Below, piece by piece: positions 53,290-61,138 of a stretch of 64,000 bases of DNA. Made by a program: the position numbers and the translations under genes. The notes under the pieces are model-generated. The model searched no databases. It worked only from the letters and a program-made list of their open reading frames with translations, and was not told the DNA's origin. The DNA is taken from the NCBI GenBank assembly GCA_002354805.1, contig DEMH01000001.1, positions 30,161 to 94,160 of the forward strand, read 5' to 3'. Source of the stretch: Gammaproteobacteria bacterium UBA2675 (GTDB lineage: Bacteria; Pseudomonadota; Gammaproteobacteria; Pseudomonadales; Pseudohongiellaceae). The stretch's first letter is position 1, and each line of letters begins with the position of its first letter.

Positions 53290-54198
53290 CTATCCGTGCC
53301 CATATATCTTGGTATCCTGGTGACAGTGATCAGGGTGTTCAAACTCCAGCGTGGAATGCCGTATGTTGAACTCCGCCTCCAGCGCCTTTTTTAGCCGATG
53401 TTTGGTCTGCTCAAACTGATCCCAGGCGTCGGCATCAATGACTACATGAGCGTCCAGCGAGGCTTCATGCTCACCCATTTGCCAGCAATGTACATGATGA
53501 ACATCTACCACACCTTCGATCCTGATGAGTACCAGAATGACAGCGTCCGTATCAATATTTAAAGGGCTCCCCAACATCAATGTTCTGATACTTCCACCGA
53601 TTTCTGTCAGGCCAAGATAAAGAATATAGCTTGCGATGACGATGGTAATGACAGGGTCAACCCAGCGCAGGTCGTAGAGCAGGATGAAAACACCGCCAAT
53701 GATCACAGCAACTGATGCGAGCGCATCGGACAGATTATGCAGAAACAGCGCACGGATGTTGACGCTGTCTTTCTGCATTGAATAGGTGAGCAAGGCTGTC
53801 AGCGCATCCACGGCCAGAGCAATACCGCCAAGCCAGATGACCCACCAACCTTTGACTTCCGGGGGATCCAGTATCCGCATGCCACCTTCGTATATCAGGT
53901 ACATCCCGATGATAATCAAGGTGGTGTAGTTTATCAGGGCTGCAACTACCTCAATTCGCCCATACCCAAAGGTCATCCTGGCGTCCGCCGGGCGACGCGA
54001 AATTTTTCGGGCGGCAAACGCAATTACCAACGCCGCCATGTCCGAAAAGTTATGCAAGGCATCGGCAATAAGCGCCAGGCTGCCGGCAAAAATACCGCCC
54101 CCGATTTGCGCCAACGTCAGAATGGCATTGGCCCAGATGGCGATTGCAACGCGTTTATCCTTCGACTCCGCGGACATATGGTTGTGTTCGTGACTCAT
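53290..54198 (-). CDS. czcD: CDF-family zinc/cadmium/cobalt exporter CzcD
   Basis: A 302-residue cation diffusion facilitator. The histidine-rich start (SHEHNHMS) is followed by six helices. Metal sites are H-N-F-S-D in helix 2 (IADALHNFSD) and H-N-L-S-D in helix 5 (LFLHNLSD), the HxxxD pairs of Zn/Cd transporters. The cytoplasmic C-terminal domain has VDVHHVHCWQMGEHEASLDAHVVID and ends in HPDHCHQDTKIYGHG. It exports Zn, Cd or Co to the periplasm, where CzcCBA can take over. It follows czcA, but a terminator lies in between. Confidence 0.93.
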   Translation of the reverse strand: MSHEHNHMSAESKDKRVAIAIWANAILTLAQIGGGIFAGSLALIADALHNFSDMAALVIAFAARKISRRPADARMTFGYGRIEVVAALINYTTLIIIGMYLIYEGGMRILDPPEVKGWWVIWLGGIALAVDALTALLTYSMQKDSVNIRALFLHNLSDALASVAVIIGGVFILLYDLRWVDPVITIVIASYILYLGLTEIGGSIRTLMLGSPLNIDTDAVILVLIRIEGVVDVHHVHCWQMGEHEASLDAHVVIDADAWDQFEQTKHRLKKALEAEFNIRHSTLEFEHPDHCHQDTKIYGHG

Positions 54199-54224
54199 TG
54201 GATAACCCTCGTCTTAGTCGCTGG

Positions 54225-54254
54225 AAAAATGCCCCCGGCAAGGTCGCCAGGGGC
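54225..54254 (-). terminator. Terminator/attenuator between czcA and czcD
   Basis: On the minus strand a stem of GCCCC-T-GGC with GCC-G-GGGGC, broken by one mismatch and closed by a six-base loop, is followed by ATTTTT. It sits 8 bp after the czcA stop. It would reduce read-through into czcD. Confidence 0.78.
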
Positions 54255-54261
54255 AAAACAA

Positions 54262-57200
54262 TCACCCTTCCTTAAGTTTTTTGTCTTTCCTGTGCAGCAG
54301 GGTATAAAGCACCGGCAACACAAACAACGTCAGTAATGTCGACGAAATAATGCCGCCAATTACCACTGTAGCCAAAGGCCTTTGTACCTCCGCACCTGTT
54401 CCTGTGTTTAGCGCCATGGGCACAAAACCCAAGGCCGCGACAAGCGCTGTCATCAGCACCGGCCGCAGACGTATCAAAGCGCCTTCAGTCACTGACTTGA
54501 TCAGGTCACCATTCGCGTGCCACAGGTCGCGGATGAAAGCTACCATCACCAGTCCGTTGAGTACGGCAACACCCGACAAGGCAATAAAACCCACCCCGGC
54601 AGAGATTGACAAGGGCATGTCTCGCAACCACAAAGAGAATACCCCGCCTGTCAGAGCAAGCGGTACGCCACTGAAGATAATCAAGGCATCCTTGAGCGAG
54701 CCAAATGCCATCACCAACAAAGCTACAATGATCGCCAGGGTGACGGGAACCACAATGGCAAGACGCTGACTGGCGGACTCCAGTTGCTCGAAGGTGCCAC
54801 CATAGTCGAGCCAATAGCCTGCGGGCAGATCGACCTCCTGCTCCATACGCTCGCGGATTTCCTCCACAAAGCCACCCAGGTCGCGATCACGAACGTTGGC
54901 GGTAACCACAACCCGTCTTTTGCCATTCTCGCGGCTAATCTGGTTGGGTGCGGGTGCCAGTTCCAGTTCTGCCACTTCCGATAACGGTACATAGCCCCCG
55001 TCAGGAAGCGGCACGGGTAGATCCGCCAGGCTATCCACATCCCGGCGGATATCTTCGGGTAGCCGGACCACCAACTGGAAGCGGCGATCACCTTCGTAAA
55101 TCAGGCCTGCATTCTCGCCGCCGACGCCTGCCGCTACCAGGTCCTGCATGTCATCAACAGTCAGGCCGTAGCGCGACAGTGCCATGCGTTTGGGGTGAAT
55201 CGAAAGCATGGGCAACCCCGTGACCTGTTCCAGTCGGGCATCAGCAGCGCCGGTGACCGACTCAACCACGTCCAGCACCTCAGTGGCCGAGGCAAGCAAC
55301 TGATCCAGGTCATCACCGAATACCTTGATGCCCAGATCTGCCCGCACCCCTGAGATCAACTCATTAAAACGCATCTCGATGGGCTGGGTGAACTCATAGT
55401 TGTTGCCGGGCAATTCTTCCACCGCCGCCTGGATTTCTGCGATCAGCGTATCCCTTGGTTTACCCGGATCGGGCCATTCCTCTTTGGGCTTAAGGATCAC
55501 AAAGTTGTCGGCCACGTTGGGCGGCATGGGGTCGGTGGCGACCTCTGGCGTGCCGATTCGCGCAAAGACCTTGTCTACCTCCGGAAATTCCTTGATACGC
55601 TGCTCAAGCTGTTCCTGCATGGCAATTGACTGCTCCAGACCCGTGCCCGGAATGCGAAGTGCATGTAAGGCGATATCCCCTTCGTTAAGTTGCGGGATGA
55701 ACTCAGAACCGAGAGTTGTCGCCAACCACAGACTGGCAGCCAGCAACACACCGGCACCGGTGAGTACCATCAAACGGAACCTTAGCGCGAGCTCCAAAGC
55801 CGGACGGTAAAGCTTTTTGGAGACGTTGATGACAGCACTTTCCTTTTCCCGGACCTTGCCGGTCATGAACACAGCAACTGCGGCGGGCACAATGGTCAGC
55901 GAGAGCAGCATCGCGGAAAGCAGCGCCATGACAACCGTAGCGGCCATGGGATGGAACATCTTGCCCTCGACACCGGTGAGGGAGAAGATGGGGATGTACA
56001 CCACGGTAATGATGGCCACACCGAACAGGCTGGGTCGGATAACCTCTGAGGTCGCTTCGTACACTAACTGCAGCCGCTCCTTCAACGGTTGTCGTCCGCC
56101 ACTGGCGTGCTGTGCTTCGGCCAGGCGTCGTGTGCAATTCTCCACGATGATGACCGCGCCATCGACAATGAGACCAAAATCCAACGCCCCCAGACTCATC
56201 AGGTTAGCGGAAACGCCGGTGCGCACCATGCCGGTAATGGTGGCGAGCATGGCCAGTGGAATCACTGCTGCGGTGATCAGCGCCGCGCGCAGATTGCCTA
56301 GCAGCAGAAACAGCACGACAATCACCAGTAGCGCGCCTTCCAGCAGATTCTTCTCCACTGTAGCGATGGCTTTATCAACTAATGTAGTACGGTCATAGAC
56401 AGTTTCCAGTCGCACACCTTGCGGCAAGGACGGACGGATCTCCTCCAGCCGTGCGGCGATGGCGCGAGCAACGCTGCGGGAGTTTTCGCCCACCAACATC
56501 ATGGCGGTGCCCAACACCGTTTCCACGCCATCGCGGGTGGCCGCCCCCGTGCGCAGCTCCTTGCCGATGGCCACCGTCGCGACATCCGCGATCCTGACAG
56601 GGGCGCCATTGCGATTGGCTATCACCACCTGCTCAATGTCACTGATGGTCTGCAATTGACCCGGCGAGCGGACCAGCAACTGCTGGCCATTATTTTCAAT
56701 ATAACCGGCCCCGCGGTTGGCATTGTTGCTCTGTAATGCTGTGACCAGGTTTTCCATAGTGACACCCAACTCGAGCAACCTTGCTGGATAAGGGGTCACA
56801 TGATACTGCTTGTCGTATCCGCCAATAGAATTGATTTCAATGACACCTGGTACCTGTGCAAGTTGCGGCTTGATGATCCAGTCCTGCACTTCCCGCAAGG
56901 CTGTCGGTGTCCAAGGTTCACCGTTGGCTTGTGTGGTGCCGGGAATAGCATCCACGGTGTACATAAAAATCTCGCCCAGACCGGTAGAGATAGGTCCCAT
57001 TTCTGGCTCCATGCCCGGCGGCAGGACACTCTTGATGGAACCAAGTCGCTCATTGATCAGGTTACGCGCGAAATAGAGATCCGTGCCCTCTTCAAACACA
57101 ACAGTGACCTGGGACAAGCCGTAGCGTGACAGCGAACGGGTGTAGGACAGGTTAGGCAGCCCGTACAACGCGGTTTCGACCGGGAAGGTGATACGTTGTT

Positions 57201-57384
57201 CGGCTTCCAGAGGCGAATAGCCGGGGGCTTCTGTGTTGATCTGTACCTGAACGTTGGTAATATCCGGCACCGCATCAATAGGCAGGCGTTGGAAACTCCA
57301 GACCCCCGCACCAATCAGCACCAGAATCAGGGATAACATAAGATACCGCCTCTCAACCGAGAAGCGGACGATTGCATCAATCAT
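54262..57384 (-). CDS. czcA: Heavy-metal efflux RND pump CzcA
   Basis: A 1040-residue HME-RND transporter with 12 helices and two large periplasmic loops. The proton-relay residues D402, D408 and E415 lie in LDFGLIVDGAVIIVEN and have the same numbers as in the known CzcA. AGGAGG precedes the ATG. The protein should export Zn, Cd or Co from the periplasm (and inner membrane) by proton antiport, with CzcB and CzcC forming the channel. Specificity among metals cannot be read. czcB ends 15 bp upstream. Confidence 0.95.
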   Translation of the reverse strand: MIDAIVRFSVERRYLMLSLILVLIGAGVWSFQRLPIDAVPDITNVQVQINTEAPGYSPLEAEQRITFPVETALYGLPNLSYTRSLSRYGLSQVTVVFEEGTDLYFARNLINERLGSIKSVLPPGMEPEMGPISTGLGEIFMYTVDAIPGTTQANGEPWTPTALREVQDWIIKPQLAQVPGVIEINSIGGYDKQYHVTPYPARLLELGVTMENLVTALQSNNANRGAGYIENNGQQLLVRSPGQLQTISDIEQVVIANRNGAPVRIADVATVAIGKELRTGAATRDGVETVLGTAMMLVGENSRSVARAIAARLEEIRPSLPQGVRLETVYDRTTLVDKAIATVEKNLLEGALLVIVVLFLLLGNLRAALITAAVIPLAMLATITGMVRTGVSANLMSLGALDFGLIVDGAVIIVENCTRRLAEAQHASGGRQPLKERLQLVYEATSEVIRPSLFGVAIITVVYIPIFSLTGVEGKMFHPMAATVVMALLSAMLLSLTIVPAAVAVFMTGKVREKESAVINVSKKLYRPALELALRFRLMVLTGAGVLLAASLWLATTLGSEFIPQLNEGDIALHALRIPGTGLEQSIAMQEQLEQRIKEFPEVDKVFARIGTPEVATDPMPPNVADNFVILKPKEEWPDPGKPRDTLIAEIQAAVEELPGNNYEFTQPIEMRFNELISGVRADLGIKVFGDDLDQLLASATEVLDVVESVTGAADARLEQVTGLPMLSIHPKRMALSRYGLTVDDMQDLVAAGVGGENAGLIYEGDRRFQLVVRLPEDIRRDVDSLADLPVPLPDGGYVPLSEVAELELAPAPNQISRENGKRRVVVTANVRDRDLGGFVEEIRERMEQEVDLPAGYWLDYGGTFEQLESASQRLAIVVPVTLAIIVALLVMAFGSLKDALIIFSGVPLALTGGVFSLWLRDMPLSISAGVGFIALSGVAVLNGLVMVAFIRDLWHANGDLIKSVTEGALIRLRPVLMTALVAALGFVPMALNTGTGAEVQRPLATVVIGGIISSTLLTLFVLPVLYTLLHRKDKKLKEG

Positions 57385-57398
57385 GGTGGCCTCCTGGC

Positions 57399-58415
57399 TT
57401 AGTGGGCGTGTTCTGCGCCGGATTTTTCAATATCGGCTTTGATGAGGTAGCTGTTGTCGACCACATAGCGCTCACCTGTCCTCAATCCGGACAGGACTTC
57501 GACAAACTCGCCATCGGTGAGACCGAGCTCCACAGGACGTGCTTCAAATGCGTTACCTTCGTGTATGAATACAACCTGCGAGTTGTCCAGGGATTGCAAT
57601 GCACGTCTCTCAATAACCAGCGGTGCCTCCATACGCTCCACCACGATGTGTCCGGTAACCAGACGCCCCGGGGCTAACAAGCCATCAGAATTGTCAATTT
57701 GCACTCGGGCAATGACATAGGGAGAGTCATCGCCTTGCGGCAGGATGTCGCGAATGCTGGCCTCGATTTGAGTATCGCCGGTATCGATACGGACCATCTG
57801 TCCGGGAGCCACCTGTTGGCGCTGGCCCGGAAAGATTTTCAGCTCTGCCAACAAGATATCAAGCGGGGCGATGGTGAACAGAGCCTGTTCCATGGCCACT
57901 CCGCCCAGATTGGCGTTGCGCTCCAATACGGTCCCACTTGTGGGCGTTGTCACCGTGTAGGTTTGAAGGCTGTCATTGGATTCGACAGTAATAAGCCGGT
58001 CACCGGCCTCGACGCTATCGCCCAGGCCTGCATTCACATTGACAATCTGCCCGGGAAAGCGGGCCCGAATGTGCACAATGCTGTCAGGGTCCAGCGTCAA
58101 TCTTCCGTAGCTGACCAATGTGCGCACTAAGGTGCCGCCACGGGCCTCCCTGCTTCGGATGCCGGTCTGCTCTACCATGCTGGCTGAGATTTCCACATGG
58201 GCGTTCTCTGACTCTTCGTGATCCGCATGTTCGTCGCCCGCTTCGTGCTCCCCTGTTTCTGTGTGTTCCTCGGAATCGGCGTGCTCACCGGTTTCTTCGT
58301 GGTCTTGGTGCTCGACATTCTCTTCGTGTGCATGATTATCTTGCACGGCCTGAATCGGGCCTGATATCAGCGCACATATACTGGCAAGAATGAATAAAAA
58401 GTTAACGTTTTTCAT
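57399..58415 (-). CDS. czcB: RND periplasmic adaptor CzcB with metal-binding N-terminus
   Basis: A 338-residue membrane-fusion protein. A signal peptide (cleavage near IQAVQ) is followed by about 55 residues very rich in His, Glu and Asp (repeats like HEETGEHADSEEH), a likely metal-binding region. After it come the usual parts: HVEISASMVEQTGI, a lipoyl half motif (VHIRARFPGQIVNVNAGLGDSVEAGD), a short hairpin and beta-barrel. The frame is open 47 codons farther upstream, into czcC, but the signal peptide fixes the ATG at 58415. It links CzcA with CzcC. Confidence 0.94.
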   Translation of the reverse strand: MKNVNFLFILASICALISGPIQAVQDNHAHEENVEHQDHEETGEHADSEEHTETGEHEAGDEHADHEESENAHVEISASMVEQTGIRSREARGGTLVRTLVSYGRLTLDPDSIVHIRARFPGQIVNVNAGLGDSVEAGDRLITVESNDSLQTYTVTTPTSGTVLERNANLGGVAMEQALFTIAPLDILLAELKIFPGQRQQVAPGQMVRIDTGDTQIEASIRDILPQGDDSPYVIARVQIDNSDGLLAPGRLVTGHIVVERMEAPLVIERRALQSLDNSQVVFIHEGNAFEARPVELGLTDGEFVEVLSGLRTGERYVVDNSYLIKADIEKSGAEHAH

Positions 58416-58432
58416 AGTCGTTGTCCCGTTGT

Positions 58433-59728
58433 TCAGCGGCCAGCCAGAGGCTGGGCTGTAAGTTGTTCGATCAAGGCCTGATTCAGCAGGGCGGTAGTTG
58501 CGGCGTCGACTAGTGCCCGCTGCGCGGCGAGTAATTCGCGCTGGGCGGCAATCCATTCCACATAGCTGTAGCGCCCGCTCTCATAGGCTTCGCGGGTTTG
58601 AGTGAGCGCCTCGCTCAGGTTGGGCAGCATCTGGCTACGAATCTGCTCCACGGCGGCGATGCTTTGCTGTCTTTGCTGATAAGCATCAAACAAACGTGAA
58701 TGCAGGTTCAGCAAAGTGGCCTCGCGTTGAAACCTGATCTCATCGCGAGCTGCCAACGCTGCGCGTACGTCGCCGCGATTACGTTGCGCCGGAAACAGTG
58801 GCACGGAAAATCCTGCTGTAAATGCGATGTCATCGATCTCCTCCATGCGTCGGACACCCACTTGCCAGTTAATGTCGCTTTCGGACTGACTGCGGGCGAG
58901 CTGAATCTCTGCCTCGCGCACACGCTGTTCACTGGCGTAGACCTGAATGGCAGGGCTGTCGCTGACTCGCTGGTAAAGAGACTCGAAACTGTCGGAGGCA
59001 CCGAACTGAAACAGATCACCCTGCAATTGGGTAAACTCCACTGAGGTATCACCCCACAGCAAAGCCAGCGCCATTTTGCGACTGACCAGCTCGGATTGCA
59101 GGCGTGACTGTTCGATCTGGCTTTGCGTAAGCGCAGCCCTGGCCCGCAAGACTTCAGCCTGAGGTGTGGCGCCCTGTTCGGCGCGACGGGTCACGATATC
59201 AAGAGTCGACTGGGCCAGTGAAACAGCGTCGGCGGCCAGTTGAAGTTTTTCCTGGAATGCCAGGGCTGCGATAAAACGTTGGGTCACCTGCCCCAGTAAA
59301 TCCAGGGTTTCCGCCCGGCGTTCCGCCTCAACCAGTCCGAGGCGTGAATCGATTGCACTGACTCGGGCCTGTCGCTGCCCGCCAAGTTCAATCGTTGACG
59401 ACAGGGTCAGCGTAAGCTCCGCACCCACCAGGCCACGGACATCATCAGTGCCAAGGAAATTTTCAACCTCTGCGCCGGCTTCCAGGGCCGGATTCAGATC
59501 AGCCGTGATTCGGCTACCTTGGAGTCCGTCAAGGCGCAGATCAAAGACTTGTAAACGCGGGTTTTGCGCCATGGCGCGGGTCATGGCATCGCTCAGGGTG
59601 AGCGGGCTCTCTGCCGCCTGCACGGCGGAGGCGTTGAGCGAACAGGCGAAAACCACCCATAACAAAAGGTAAAAAGTGTGATACGACAACGCGTACCGCC
59701 CCGTATGCACGGGAAAGTTGGAAGGCAT
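58433..59728 (-). CDS. czcC: Outer-membrane efflux protein CzcC (TolC family)
   Basis: A 431-residue TolC-like protein. After a signal peptide (cleavage near VQAAE) there are two long helical repeats with LTLSDAMTRAMAQNPRLQVFDLRL, RAALTQSQIEQSRLQSEL and YVEWIAAQRELLAAQRALVDAATTALLNQALIEQL. It forms the outer-membrane channel for CzcBA. AGGAG precedes the ATG at 59728. czcB starts 17 bp after its stop. It follows the small His-rich gene by 64 bp, in which CCCTGACTAGGG makes a short palindrome. Confidence 0.93.
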   Translation of the reverse strand: MPSNFPVHTGRYALSYHTFYLLLWVVFACSLNASAVQAAESPLTLSDAMTRAMAQNPRLQVFDLRLDGLQGSRITADLNPALEAGAEVENFLGTDDVRGLVGAELTLTLSSTIELGGQRQARVSAIDSRLGLVEAERRAETLDLLGQVTQRFIAALAFQEKLQLAADAVSLAQSTLDIVTRRAEQGATPQAEVLRARAALTQSQIEQSRLQSELVSRKMALALLWGDTSVEFTQLQGDLFQFGASDSFESLYQRVSDSPAIQVYASEQRVREAEIQLARSQSESDINWQVGVRRMEEIDDIAFTAGFSVPLFPAQRNRGDVRAALAARDEIRFQREATLLNLHSRLFDAYQQRQQSIAAVEQIRSQMLPNLSEALTQTREAYESGRYSYVEWIAAQRELLAAQRALVDAATTALLNQALIEQLTAQPLAGR

Positions 59729-59792
59729 GAGAATGCTCCTACGAAAGTCTGAAAAAACAGCTAATCCCTGACTAGGGAAGATATAAGCAGTA

Positions 59793-60137
59793 TCAGGCGA
59801 TCGGAGGACGCAGCAGTGGGGGGTGGATACCTTTCAGCAAGCTGGCTCGATAAACCAGTACAACTGAAGTTTCGGCAGTAGCAGGAAGAGATGTCTGTGG
59901 TATCACCAAACCCATATGAAAACAGTTATGGTTGTGATGACAATCAGCGCTGGAGTGATGAGACTCATTTTGAGAGGGATTGCTTTTATGCACTTCTCTT
60001 TCGATGTCAGCCGACGCCAATGAATGTTCATGGTGCGGTGCTGACGCGTGGTGAAGCTGCTCTTCATAGGCAATAGAAGTCACTGACTGCAAAGCAATCA
60101 TGAGCGCTACCGCTAAAATGAAACAGCGTTTGATCAT
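59793..60137 (-). CDS. Small His-rich exported protein at the head of the czc operon (CzcI-like)
   Basis: A 114-residue protein with a signal peptide (residues 1-23). Its mature part is rich in His with a few Cys (HHASAPHHEHS, ESHHSSADCHHNHNCFHMG) and ends in a Pro-rich LLRPPIA. Small proteins of this size, with a His/Cys centre and a tail like RPP, are found just before czcC in known systems and named CzcI or DUF2946-like. It probably binds metal in the periplasm and may modulate the czc response. The match is by layout and composition, not by clear motif. Confidence 0.72.
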   Translation of the reverse strand: MIKRCFILAVALMIALQSVTSIAYEEQLHHASAPHHEHSLASADIEREVHKSNPSQNESHHSSADCHHNHNCFHMGLVIPQTSLPATAETSVVLVYRASLLKGIHPPLLRPPIA

Positions 60138-60307
60138 AAAATCTACCTAGAGTTCGTCAATAAGTTTACCAGAACCACAATACTAAAGAAAGACCTCCAA
60201 ATTCTACACGATTCCTGCAGGCGGGTTTTGACCCAGCCTTGAGTGCTGGTAATAAGGTCGTCGACGACGACACATTTCTGTTTATAATGAATAAGGGTTG
60301 AACTCAT

Positions 60308-60862
60308 GTAGATCATGCACGAGAATCGCGAGCACTCAAATGGTTGTTAGGTATCAACGCGGCTAAGTTTGCTCTAGAGTTAGCAGTCGTCTGGATAGCG
60401 TAGTCTACTGGCTTGATCGTAGATTCGTTAGATATGTTCGCAGATGCCGCAGTTTACGGGCTGGCACTATATGCAGTGGGGCGCGCCAGCAGCTTGAAGT
60501 TACGTGCAGCCCATCTGCCGGGCCTTTTACAGATGCTGCTCGCGTTGAGCGTACTTAGTGAGGTCGTGCGACGTTTCTTTTTGTGTAGTGAGGATGTTTC
60601 CGGATTGATGACAGGCTTTCGGGTGCAAGCGTTAACAGCCAACATCGCTTGTCTCACAATAATCCATCGCGAAAAAATCAGCGGCTCACATATGAATGCC
60701 AACTGGATTTTCTCGCCCAATGACTTTATCGCCAACTATGGCGCCATTCTCGCCGGTGTGTTGGTCTGGCCAGTATCAAGTTATCCAGACATGGTGATTG
60801 GTTTTATTATTGGTTTCATCGTATTAAACGGTGCCTGACGCATTCTTCAGCTTAAAAATTAT
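60308..60862 (+). pseudogene. Degenerate copy of the HMA-CDF transporter gene
   Basis: This segment aligns by eye with 50019-50580 of the CDF gene, with many substitutions but the same spacing. The first third, including the metal-associated domain, is missing. An in-frame TAG replaces CAA at 60401, TGA replaces TGG at 60836, and the original stop has become TAT. Metal-site DMFAD is kept, but DVIAN has become DFIAN. It cannot make a working transporter. It continues straight into a copy of the TonB-receptor end, as at the original locus. Confidence 0.9.
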
Positions 60863-60902
60863 CACGTTGGACATTTTTACGTGCTTCTATGATGAGCACT
60901 AC

Positions 60903-61019
60903 CTTGAACAACACGTTAATTCCCCCGTTTACAATAGAACCATCAAGCGGGGCGTAAATATCCCTTAATTGAGGACTCGATAGGCTGCCTGTGTAGATCG
61001 TGTCGAATCGTGTTTGACA
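60903..61019 (-). pseudogene. Degenerate 3-prime fragment of the TonB receptor gene
   Basis: About 39 codons match the end of the receptor at 50621-50737 (QTRFDTIYTGSL, LRDIYAPLDG, NGGINVLF). The stop codon is lost (CTA to CTT on the plus strand). Similarity stops sharply at about 61019, where a Rieske gene fragment begins. It was copied together with the CDF fragment. Confidence 0.88.
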
Positions 61020-61020
61020 G

Positions 61021-61131
61021 CTAGAGCCTAGATAGAGAAAAGGGTTCGGCGATTTCGACCACACCCGCACCTGCAACAACGGAGGTGGCTCCTATCAGGA
61101 ACCGGCGCCGAGGCTCATTCTCTTCAGTCAT
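61021..61131 (-). pseudogene. petA: 5-prime fragment of a Rieske iron-sulfur protein gene (petA)
   Basis: A frame of 36 codons reads MTEENEPRRRFLIGATSVVAGAGVV and on to IAEPF before it ends in TAG. The twin-arginine signal RRRFLIGATSVV and the following glycine/alanine/valine helix are those of the Rieske subunit of the cytochrome bc1 complex. The iron-sulfur domain is missing. A GAGGA site precedes its ATG. It is joined to the copied TonB-receptor end, so a rearrangement cut the gene here. The intact petA must lie elsewhere. Confidence 0.72.
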
Positions 61132-61138
61132 TTCATGC

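Noticed and set aside
58190..58330. Short repeats in the czcB start as a CRISPR array or satellite
   Set aside because: They are in frame, vary in sequence and encode the His/Glu-rich segment of CzcB.
60200..60290. Minus-strand stretch reading KQKCVVVDDLITST, like a PRPP-binding loop
   Set aside because: Only about 30 codons, no start and no further phosphoribosyltransferase sequence; chance or a remnant too short to name.
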